A DNA stretch of 45,836 nt from positions 1 through 45,836 of the forward strand of contig WQWA01000012.1 in the NCBI GenBank assembly GCA_009785505.1, in the 5' to 3' direction. The notes below the pieces were generated by a model. It did no database searches. It saw only the letters and a program-made list of their open reading frames with translations, and was not told the DNA's origin. Both the position numbers and the translations under genes were made by a program. This stretch comes from Bacteroidales bacterium (lineage in GTDB: Bacteria > Bacteroidota > Bacteroidia > Bacteroidales > P3). How positions within the stretch are numbered: position 1 is the first letter of the stretch; each line of letters begins with the position of its first letter. Below are positions 6,735-13,977 of the stretch, one piece after another.

Positions 6735-9041
6735 ATGTATAAAATTCTCAAAAAAGAGCAACTTGCTCAGCAGATTTATTTAATGGACGTGCAAGCCCCA
6801 CGTCTTGCAAAGTCGGCACGGCCCGGACAATTTCTTATCGTTATTGTAGAAGAAGATGGTGAACGAATTCCGCTTACCATCTGCGATTATGATGTTGAAA
6901 AAGGCACAGTAACTATCGTGTTCCAAGTCGTTGGAAAATCGACCGAAAAAATGTCGAAACTCAATGTCGGTGATTTTTTGACAGAAGTTGTCGGGCCACT
7001 TGGCTTGGCTTCGGAATTTATTCACGAGCCTATAGAAAAATTTGTTGCGAAAAAGTTTTTATTTGTAGCAGGAGGCGTTGGAACAGCTCCGGTTTACCCG
7101 CAAGTAAAATGGTTTCATGAGCAAGGCATTCCTGTTGATGTGATCATTGGGGCGAGGACGAAAGACCTGCTTTTTATGGTCGACGAGATGCGGAAAGTTG
7201 CAAAGAATGTCTATCTTACAACCGATGATGGAAGCGAAGGTTTTCACGGAAGAGTTACGGATGTCATCTCGGATTTGATCGAAAAACAAGGCAAAACTTA
7301 TGACGAGGTGATTGCAATCGGTCCCATGATTATGATGAAATTTGTGTCGGAGCTTACGAAAAAGTACGACATTAAAACGGTTGTAAGTTTGAATACATTG
7401 ATGGTCGACGGAACAGGAATGTGTGGAGCATGCCGTGTTACCGTTGGAGGAAAAGTGCGTTTTTCGTGCGTTGATGGTCCGGAATTTGATGGACATCAAG
7501 TGGATTTTGACGAAGCCATTCGCCGACAAGGTATGTATCGAACGTTTGAAATAGCAAAGGATACCGAGGAACACAGATGTAATTTGACACCAATTGTGGA
7601 ACATGACATCACGGTAGAAAATTTTTCTCCACCACAGAAACCCAAGCGCGAAGATTCTCCTAAGCGCCCATCCCGCGTTCCTGTTCGTGTACAAGATCCA
7701 ATCGTTCGATCAGGAAATTTCGAAGAAGTTTGCTATGGCTACAACTTGGACGAAGCTACTCGCGAGGCCCAACGTTGTTTGTTGTGCAAAAATCCGAAAT
7801 GTGTTTTGGGTTGTCCGGTTGCGATTGATATTCCTGCATTTATCGCAGAAATCAAAAATGGAAATATTGAGGAAGCCGCACGAATTATTGCCAAAGATTC
7901 GGCTTTGCCCGCTGTGTGCGGACGCGTTTGTCCACAGGAAACGCAATGCGAAAAACGCTGTATTCTCGGTATTAAAGGCGAACCTGTTGATATCGGAAAA
8001 TTAGAACGCTTTGTTGGCGATTGGTCGCGGCAAAATCAAATTTCGTTTACCGAAAAAGCAGAGTCCAATCATCGCAGAGTTGCTGTGATTGGTAGCGGTC
8101 CTGCAGGATTGACGTGTGCGGGAGATTTAGCAAAAATGGGCTATGACGTTACGATTTTTGAGGCGCTACACGAAGCCGGAGGCGTTTTAATTTACGGTAT
8201 TCCGGAATTTCGTTTGCCGAAAAAAGTTGTAAAATACGAAATTGAGAATCTCAAAAAACTTGGAGTAAAGATCGAGACTAATGTCGTTATCGGAAAGACT
8301 GTAACCATTGATGATTTGATCGATAGGGAAGGTTTTGAGGCTGTATTTATCGGTTCCGGAGCAGGATTGCCGAAATTTATGAATATCCCTGGCGAAACCT
8401 TGAATGGTGCTGTTTCTGCAAACGAAATCCTGACCCGCTCGAACCTTATGAAAGCATACGAATCCAATGCTTCCACACCTGTGTTTGTCGGGAAAAAAAT
8501 AGTTATTGTCGGCGGTGGAAATGTTGCCATGGATGCGGCACGTGTGGCAAAGCGTTTGGGAGCAGAAACGCACATCGTTTATCGTCGCACCGAAGCAGAA
8601 ATGCCGGCACGTGTAGAGGAAGTTCATCATGCTCATGAAGAAGGTATTATTTTTAATGTTTTGACTAACCCTGTTGAGATTCTAGGTGATGAAAACGGTT
8701 GGGTAAAAGGTTTGAAATGTATCCGCATGGAACTCGGAGAGCCTGATGAATCGGGCAGAAGAAGCCCTGTAGAAATTTCAGATTCGGAATTTGTGATTGA
8801 TGCCGATGCTGTTGTTATGTCGCTCGGAACATCGCCAAATCCTTTGATAGCAAGTACTACGGACAATCTCGAAGTAAACAGATGGAAGTGTGTTGTTGCC
8901 GATGAAGCCACCGGACAAACCTCTCGAAAAGGTGTTTTCGCAGGAGGCGATATCGTTACAGGTGCTGCAACGGTAATCCTCGCGATGGGTGCCGGGCGTG
9001 CTGCTGCGAAAGGGATTGACGAGTATCTGAATCAAAAATAA
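6735..9041 (+). CDS. fused NfnAB-type NAD(P)H:ferredoxin oxidoreductase (PyrK-like + GltD-like)
   Basis: The 768-residue protein fuses two flavoproteins. Residues 1-280 are a ferredoxin-reductase-like module with FAD/NAD sites (G-G-V-G-T-A-P-V-Y near 113) and a [2Fe-2S] site: Asp225, Cys230, Cys233 and Cys245, the Asp-plus-three-Cys set described for NfnA. Residues 320-768 are GltD/NfnB-like: Cys348/351/356/360 and Cys395/399/405/409 for two [4Fe-4S] clusters, then G-S-G-P-A-G (453-458) for FAD and G-G-G-N-V-A-M-D for NADP(H). Known NfnAB performs flavin-based bifurcation among NADH, NADPH and ferredoxin. Databases often label the fusion as dihydroorotate dehydrogenase NAD subunit/glutamate synthase. 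Activity here is inferred from motifs. Confidence 0.88.
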   Translation: MYKILKKEQLAQQIYLMDVQAPRLAKSARPGQFLIVIVEEDGERIPLTICDYDVEKGTVTIVFQVVGKSTEKMSKLNVGDFLTEVVGPLGLASEFIHEPIEKFVAKKFLFVAGGVGTAPVYPQVKWFHEQGIPVDVIIGARTKDLLFMVDEMRKVAKNVYLTTDDGSEGFHGRVTDVISDLIEKQGKTYDEVIAIGPMIMMKFVSELTKKYDIKTVVSLNTLMVDGTGMCGACRVTVGGKVRFSCVDGPEFDGHQVDFDEAIRRQGMYRTFEIAKDTEEHRCNLTPIVEHDITVENFSPPQKPKREDSPKRPSRVPVRVQDPIVRSGNFEEVCYGYNLDEATREAQRCLLCKNPKCVLGCPVAIDIPAFIAEIKNGNIEEAARIIAKDSALPAVCGRVCPQETQCEKRCILGIKGEPVDIGKLERFVGDWSRQNQISFTEKAESNHRRVAVIGSGPAGLTCAGDLAKMGYDVTIFEALHEAGGVLIYGIPEFRLPKKVVKYEIENLKKLGVKIETNVVIGKTVTIDDLIDREGFEAVFIGSGAGLPKFMNIPGETLNGAVSANEILTRSNLMKAYESNASTPVFVGKKIVIVGGGNVAMDAARVAKRLGAETHIVYRRTEAEMPARVEEVHHAHEEGIIFNVLTNPVEILGDENGWVKGLKCIRMELGEPDESGRRSPVEISDSEFVIDADAVVMSLGTSPNPLIASTTDNLEVNRWKCVVADEATGQTSRKGVFAGGDIVTGAATVILAMGAGRAAAKGIDEYLNQK

Positions 9042-9065
9042 TTTGCTCAATCCGAAAAATAATCG

Positions 9066-9073
9066 TATCTTTG
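9066..9073 (+). promoter_or_regulatory. -7 promoter box before the FMN/[4Fe-4S] membrane protein
   Basis: TATCTTTG, 19 bases before the ATG at 9093, gives this gene its own start site besides any read-through from NfnAB. Confidence 0.7.
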
Positions 9074-9092
9074 TGATTAAATTTTAAGCATT

Positions 9093-10169
9093 ATGATGAA
9101 AAAAACTCAAGAAAGAATTTGGTCTATCGCTACGCTTGCTATCTTATGCGTGACCATTGTTTTGTGGGCAGCACATCTTCAAGATCGCCTGCCCTGGTCT
9201 TCAAGTCAAGAAGTAGAACTGCAAGAGATATACATTCCCGAAGGGGCAACAGCCTTTGAAGCGAGAAGCCCCCAACGCATCGGCTGGGCAGGGGAAACGC
9301 CACTGAAAGTAGTTGTCTCAGAAGATGGAACAATTTTCAGCGTGAATTTTCTGCCAAGTCATGAATCCCCAGCTTGGATTAGGCTTATCGAAAACGCAGG
9401 TTTTATGGACTCATGGAATGGACTTACACTTTGCGAAGCCGTCGGTCACCATGTAGATGCGATAACAAGCGCAACAATGACAACAGTCGCAGTAGTCAAT
9501 ACGCTCCGTGATGATATACTTCGTCGCATCGAAATTGGCGAAATTATCTGTGATGATCCGATTGTTATCGCAGAAAAAGGCTTGGCTTTTGATTTGGAAT
9601 TATTAGCAGTTTTGGCAGTACTTGCGTTTGCTTTAATTTCTTTCTTCTTTCCCAAAAAGATGAAGCCTGCCCGCCTATATTTACTGGCGGTTTCTGTAAT
9701 AGTACTCGGATTTTGGCAAGGACAATATCTTTCGGTTTCCGGCTTTTTTAATCTATTTGTTTTCGGTATAAATTGGGTTGCCTGGATTATTCCGTTAATG
9801 TTTTTGTTGGCTTTCGCATTGCCATTAATCACTAAAAAGCCATTTTATTGCACCTATGTTTGCCCGTATGGTGCTGCACAGGAATTGGTTGGAAAACTGA
9901 ACAAAAAACATGTTCAAATTCCACAAAAAGTATATCGTATTTTAGTCAATTTACGCCCAGCGTATTTACTTGTGATAATTTTGTTGCTATTTACAGGAAT
10001 TATTTTGGATTTTGTAAATTTTGAGCCTTTTTCGGGGTTTATGCTTGATGCTTATTTGTGGATTCCGATGGTCATCGCAGGCGTTTTCCTATTGGTATCG
10101 CTGTTTGTTCCGAAATTTTGGTGTAAATATTGTTGTCCAACGGGATATATCTTTGATTTGACGAGGTAG
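9093..10169 (+). CDS. membrane protein with FMN-binding domain and two CxxxCP iron-sulfur motifs (NosR/RnfG-like)
   Basis: The 358-residue protein starts with a membrane helix (11-29), then an exported FMN-binding domain ending in D-A-I-T-S-A-T-M-T-T (122-131). In RnfG/NqrC/NosR proteins FMN is bound by phosphoester to a Thr of this S-x-A-T-x-T motif. About five more helices follow, with C-T-Y-V-C-P at 253-258 and C-K-Y-C-C-P at 344-349, the paired CxxxCP motifs of NapH/NosR. The design suggests electron transfer across the inner membrane. Partner and final acceptor are unknown; NfnAB is adjacent upstream but has a separate promoter. An alternative start is the ATG at 9096. Confidence 0.8.
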   Translation: MMKKTQERIWSIATLAILCVTIVLWAAHLQDRLPWSSSQEVELQEIYIPEGATAFEARSPQRIGWAGETPLKVVVSEDGTIFSVNFLPSHESPAWIRLIENAGFMDSWNGLTLCEAVGHHVDAITSATMTTVAVVNTLRDDILRRIEIGEIICDDPIVIAEKGLAFDLELLAVLAVLAFALISFFFPKKMKPARLYLLAVSVIVLGFWQGQYLSVSGFFNLFVFGINWVAWIIPLMFLLAFALPLITKKPFYCTYVCPYGAAQELVGKLNKKHVQIPQKVYRILVNLRPAYLLVIILLLFTGIILDFVNFEPFSGFMLDAYLWIPMVIAGVFLLVSLFVPKFWCKYCCPTGYIFDLTR

Positions 10170-10178
10170 CATTCAAAA

Positions 10179-11009
10179 ATGCCAACAACAAGCATGATGA
10201 CCATTAATGAATTCTTTGAGCTATTTTTAAAAGAACTGGAAGAACATCCTGCAATGAGGGCATACCATACGTTCTTGAATGACGAAAGATATTTTGAGTT
10301 TCGGAAAGCCTATTTTTTGCAACAGTTGCAGTATGTTTCCGATCAAATTCAAGACAAAAACGCTACTATTTGGGATTGTGGTTGCGGCTATGGAACTACC
10401 GCTTTGTTTTTGGCAATGAATGGGTACCGTGTGTATGGCACTACGTTGGAATACTATTTTGACGAAATCGAGAAAAGAAAAAAATACTGGAAGCAATATG
10501 GAAACAGCGATTTGTTTGAGGTAGATTATGCTGATGTTTTCGATAATAGTCTGAATGATAATTCATATGATTACATCATCATACAGAAAACACTTCATCA
10601 TATTGAACCGTTACAGGAAGCATTAAGTATTTTTCATCGTGTGGTTAAACCTGATGGAAAAGTGATTGTACTTGAAGAAAATGGGAATAACCTTATACAT
10701 AGCCTAAAACTGTTCCTAAAAAGAGGAAATAAAAGAATTGTCAGTTATTGGGACGAGCGTTTGCAGAAACAAATTTGGACGGGCAATGAAAATGTACGTG
10801 GCTGGAAAAAATGGAAGCGGGAATTTGAGAAAGCAGGGTTTGTCAGCGAGACAACAGGGCCTGAATACATCCGTTTTTCCTATCATCCGATTTTTAACCG
10901 AAAGTGTTCAGCGGAAGAAATGATTGCCAAAGATAGTACTATAAAAAGGCATTGGTTGCGGAAATACTCTTTTTTTGGAATCAATTTTTCGATGAAACCT
11001 TGTAAATAA
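10179..11009 (+). CDS. class I SAM-dependent methyltransferase (tandem copy 1)
   Basis: The 276-residue protein has a Rossmann-type SAM site (W-D-C-G-C-G-Y-G-T-T, 65-74), the acidic end of strand 2 replaced by Y-G-T-T-L-E, and H-H-I-E-P-L plus V-V-K-P-D-G-K as post-motifs typical of Methyltransf_11/25 folds. It is closely related (about 70% by eye) to the next gene, including the shared ending I-N-F-S-M-K-P-C-K. Comparison with that copy suggests the real start may be the ATG at 10194 or 10197 (M-M-T-I-N-E-F-F). The surrounding FkbM methyltransferase and glycosyltransferases point to modification of a glycan or lipid. The substrate is unknown. Confidence 0.85.
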   Translation: MPTTSMMTINEFFELFLKELEEHPAMRAYHTFLNDERYFEFRKAYFLQQLQYVSDQIQDKNATIWDCGCGYGTTALFLAMNGYRVYGTTLEYYFDEIEKRKKYWKQYGNSDLFEVDYADVFDNSLNDNSYDYIIIQKTLHHIEPLQEALSIFHRVVKPDGKVIVLEENGNNLIHSLKLFLKRGNKRIVSYWDERLQKQIWTGNENVRGWKKWKREFEKAGFVSETTGPEYIRFSYHPIFNRKCSAEEMIAKDSTIKRHWLRKYSFFGINFSMKPCK

Positions 11010-11039
11010 TTGAATTTATATAACGAACAAGAGAAAATA

Positions 11040-11843
11040 ATGGCTATTAACGACTTTTTTGACCTGTTTCTAAAAGAATTGCAAAATAGTCCAGCTATGA
11101 TGGAGTACTACAAGTTTGATAATCGTTTTGAACTTCGTAAAGCTTATTTTTTCCAACGATTACAATATATTTCTGACCAAATCAAAGACAAAAATGTTGC
11201 TACTTGGGACTGTGGTTGTGGATATGGAACTACGGCTTTGTTTTTGGCAATGAATGGTTATCGTGTGTATGGCACTACATTGGAATTTTATTTTGATGAA
11301 ATCGAAAAAAGAAAAGAATATTGGAAACAATACGGAAACAGCGACTTGTTTAGTGTTGATTATGCTGATGTTTTCGATAATAAATTAGATGACAACTCGT
11401 TTGATTATATCATACTACAAGACACCTTACACCATATTGAACCGTTACATAAAGCTCTTGATGTTTTTCATCGCGTTGTTAAGCCCGATGGAAAGCTGAT
11501 TGTGGTGGAACAAAATGGTAGCGACATCATAGGTAACTTGAAACTTTTCATAAAAAGGGGCAGTAAAAGGGTTATCAAAGTTTGGGATGAGCGTTTACAA
11601 AAGGAGTATTTACTTGGCAACGAAAATGTGCGTAGCTGGAAAAAATGGAAACGGGAATGTGAAAAAGCAGGATTTGTCAGTGAAACTACAAAGCCTGAAT
11701 ATATTTCTTTTTACTATCAGTTCTTTCTACGAAATCGCTTAGCAGAAGAAATGATTACCAAAGAAAAAATTTTCACAAACAAATACTATCCACGAAATTA
11801 CCTTGCCTCAGGCATTAATTTTTCAATGAAACCTTGCAAATAA
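11040..11843 (+). CDS. class I SAM-dependent methyltransferase (tandem copy 2)
   Basis: The 267-residue paralogue of the preceding gene has the same SAM motif (W-D-C-G-C-G-Y-G-T-T), H-H-I-E-P-L-H-K-A and V-V-K-P-D-G-K. I choose the ATG at 11040 (M-A-I-N-D-F-F-D-L-F), which aligns with the copy-1 start; a TTG extension to 11010 would begin right after the previous stop. Differences gather in the last 40 residues before the common C-terminus and around residues 170-200, the zones likely to touch the acceptor, so the two copies may act on different positions or substrates. This is inference. Confidence 0.85.
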   Translation: MAINDFFDLFLKELQNSPAMMEYYKFDNRFELRKAYFFQRLQYISDQIKDKNVATWDCGCGYGTTALFLAMNGYRVYGTTLEFYFDEIEKRKEYWKQYGNSDLFSVDYADVFDNKLDDNSFDYIILQDTLHHIEPLHKALDVFHRVVKPDGKLIVVEQNGSDIIGNLKLFIKRGSKRVIKVWDERLQKEYLLGNENVRSWKKWKRECEKAGFVSETTKPEYISFYYQFFLRNRLAEEMITKEKIFTNKYYPRNYLASGINFSMKPCK

Positions 11844-11856
11844 TTGAACCTAAAAT

Positions 11857-12780
11857 ATGAAACTGCTAAAAAACTGCATAATAGGATTTCGCTATCAAAG
11901 ATGGACATTTATCCAAACGCTTCTTTATTTACTCAAAGGAGCTGAGCGAGAATTATTTGCGACTAAATTTTTCGAGCAAAAATATGCCGATTATGTATAC
12001 AATCGTTATAAACGTATTGACGAGAATGGTTTAGAATATTTAAAGATAGGCGATATAAAAATGTCTGCTCTGCCAACACTTGTGGATAAACTTTCTTTTG
12101 CAAGTCTTCTGCCTGATGTTTTCTTTTCATATTTGTACTGTGGCGACTCTTACGAGAAAAATGTCTTTCTGAAACTTGATAGTTTTTTGCCTGAAGGGCC
12201 GTATGGATACCAAGATGAAACAATAGATGTTACCGTTAAGCCAAACGATGTTGTCATTGATGCCGGTGCCTGGGCAGGCGATTATAGTGCCTATTGTGCA
12301 CATAAAAATGCAAAAGTTTATGCATTTGAACCATGCAGTCACGAATACGGACTATTAGAAACAACCGCTATATTGAACGAGAATAAAATTATTCCCGTAA
12401 AAATGGGGTTAGGGAGCGAGCAAACAACACTTTGCTTTTCAACCGGCAGAGGGTTAGAAAACTTTATTATTGAAGGTACTGCAACATCTAATGAAAATTC
12501 GGAAATGGCAACTATTACCACATTAGACAAATTTATAGAAGAAATTGGTATTGACAAAGTTGACTTCTTAAAGGCCGATATTGAGGGTTACGAACGAGAG
12601 TTCTTGAAAGGTGCAAAATCAACGATTCAAAAACTTCTGCCAAAAATTGCAATTTGCACTTATCATCTTCCTGATGACCCCGAAGTCTTGGAGAGCATTA
12701 TTAAAGAGTACAATCCGAATTATCGGATTGTTCATTCTCGCCACAAATTATTTGCTCAATACATTCCTTCGGATACCTAA
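11857..12780 (+). CDS. FkbM family methyltransferase
   Basis: The 307-residue protein has an N-terminal region of unknown role (1-115) and an FkbM domain: D-V-V-I-D-A-G-A-W-A-G-D-Y-S (SAM motif I, near 129-142), V-Y-A-F-E-P-C (acidic residue for the ribose), and the FkbM signature D-F-L-K-A-D-I-E-G-Y-E near 235-245. Family members O-methylate sugars or polyketides. It follows the tandem methyltransferases by 13 bases, so the three form one transcription unit. It ends 2 bases from the stop of the convergent glycosyltransferase. Confidence 0.87.
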   Translation: MKLLKNCIIGFRYQRWTFIQTLLYLLKGAERELFATKFFEQKYADYVYNRYKRIDENGLEYLKIGDIKMSALPTLVDKLSFASLLPDVFFSYLYCGDSYEKNVFLKLDSFLPEGPYGYQDETIDVTVKPNDVVIDAGAWAGDYSAYCAHKNAKVYAFEPCSHEYGLLETTAILNENKIIPVKMGLGSEQTTLCFSTGRGLENFIIEGTATSNENSEMATITTLDKFIEEIGIDKVDFLKADIEGYEREFLKGAKSTIQKLLPKIAICTYHLPDDPEVLESIIKEYNPNYRIVHSRHKLFAQYIPSDT

Positions 12781-12782
12781 TG

Positions 12783-13883
12783 CTAATCTGTCAGTATCGA
12801 CTTTAATTTTTCTTTTGCACTTGCAGAAGAATAGTTTTCCAGAAATAGGGTTCTCGCGTACTCGTTATACTTTAGCGGATTATCGGAAATTAATTCTCCT
12901 ATTGCCGAAATAAACTCTTCTTTGGTATTTGCCAAAGCTCCGATTTTATTGTAGTCCACATCGTAACCCTCAAAAGTTTCTGTACTTCCGATAATATGCT
13001 TGCCATACATCATAGCTTCGCATGTTTTTACTTTCATTCCACTACCCTTAAAAACAGGTAGAACAGCAAAGTCTGCATTCACAATGTATTTTTGCAAGTC
13101 CGGAACAGTTCCGTGTAACTCAATATTAGGGTGTGCAGGAATCCCATCGCCAAGTTTATCCATATTTTTTCCGACAATTTGCAGTTTTATGTTGACATGA
13201 GGGAAAACTTCTTTGACAAACCATAAAATTCCCTCTTTGTTTGGTGGGAAGTTAGTTCCAAAAAATAATGCCGTTGGGGGATTGACAAATTCTGCTTGTT
13301 TTTGAGCTTCTGTTGGAGTATAATTATCATTTAAGGAGATAGGCATAAGGATGTCGGCACTTCTGCCATAATTTTTGGCAATCAAATAATTATCTCTTTC
13401 GTTAAGTGCAATAACGACATCAGAATATTGGCAAGCCCACAATTCATTATTAATCACAGAGCGAATATATACAGATCGACCGGGATAAAACTTCGGGAGT
13501 ATAGCTCTAAAATAATCCGGCTCAAAATTGTGAAAAAAAGTAATAATTTTTCCTCTGTAATTCCTTTCTTTTAATTTTTTGGCGATAATTCCAAACACAG
13601 AGCGATCAATAAAAATAAAATCATATTTTTCTGACAGATTAATGATTTCGTTTAGCTTTTTCCGAGTTAATCCATAGTGCCTGTTATTACAAAAGCCGTA
13701 AATACCAACAATCTTATCCCAAATAGTTTTTTTCTTTGCATAATCATGCACACCGTATATATCCACATGTTCCGCACCCAAAATATCTTTTATGGCATTA
13801 AGATTAGTTTGAGAAAGAACAACCCCTCCTTCGGCGGTTCCATCGTTGATTTTATACTGAATAGATAAAAGTCTTTTGTTCAT
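12783..13883 (-). CDS. glycosyltransferase, GT4-like (GT-B fold)
   Basis: The 366-residue protein has the nucleotide-sugar half of GT-B enzymes: A-L-F-F-G-T-N-F-P-P-N-K-E-G-I-L-W-F, L-Q-I-V-G-K-N, G-T-V-P-D-L-Q-K-Y-I, and P-V-F-K-G-S-G-M-K-V-K-T-C-E-A-M-M-Y-G-K-H-I, as in GT4 members. The start is set at ATG 13883 because the -7 box at 13899-13906 lies inside the longer frame that would begin at 13964. It is divergent from the YfhO gene and convergent with the FkbM gene. The acceptor is unknown; cell-surface polysaccharide is the likely context. Confidence 0.85.
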   Translation of the reverse strand: MNKRLLSIQYKINDGTAEGGVVLSQTNLNAIKDILGAEHVDIYGVHDYAKKKTIWDKIVGIYGFCNNRHYGLTRKKLNEIINLSEKYDFIFIDRSVFGIIAKKLKERNYRGKIITFFHNFEPDYFRAILPKFYPGRSVYIRSVINNELWACQYSDVVIALNERDNYLIAKNYGRSADILMPISLNDNYTPTEAQKQAEFVNPPTALFFGTNFPPNKEGILWFVKEVFPHVNIKLQIVGKNMDKLGDGIPAHPNIELHGTVPDLQKYIVNADFAVLPVFKGSGMKVKTCEAMMYGKHIIGSTETFEGYDVDYNKIGALANTKEEFISAIGELISDNPLKYNEYARTLFLENYSSASAKEKLKSILTD

Positions 13884-13898
13884 TAGGTGATTTTTTTG

Positions 13899-13906
13899 CA
13901 AAGATA
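13899..13906 (-). promoter_or_regulatory. -7 promoter box for the GT4-like gene
   Basis: TATCTTTG on the minus strand, 15 bases from the ATG at 13883; it decides that start. Confidence 0.8.
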
Positions 13907-13948
13907 AGAGTAATTCTTCATTTATGCAATTTTTTTGTTTTTTTTTCG

Positions 13949-13956
13949 TATCTTTG
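13949..13956 (+). promoter_or_regulatory. -7 promoter box for the YfhO-like gene
   Basis: TATCTTTG, 21 bases before the ATG at 13978. With the box at 13899-13906 it forms a compact divergent promoter. Confidence 0.8.
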
Positions 13957-13977
13957 CACCACAAAAAACATCACAAC

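Noticed and set aside
7059-7694. 211-codon minus-strand frame opposite NfnAB
   Set aside because: Antisense shadow of a gene with clear motifs; Cys/His/Phe-rich nonsense composition.
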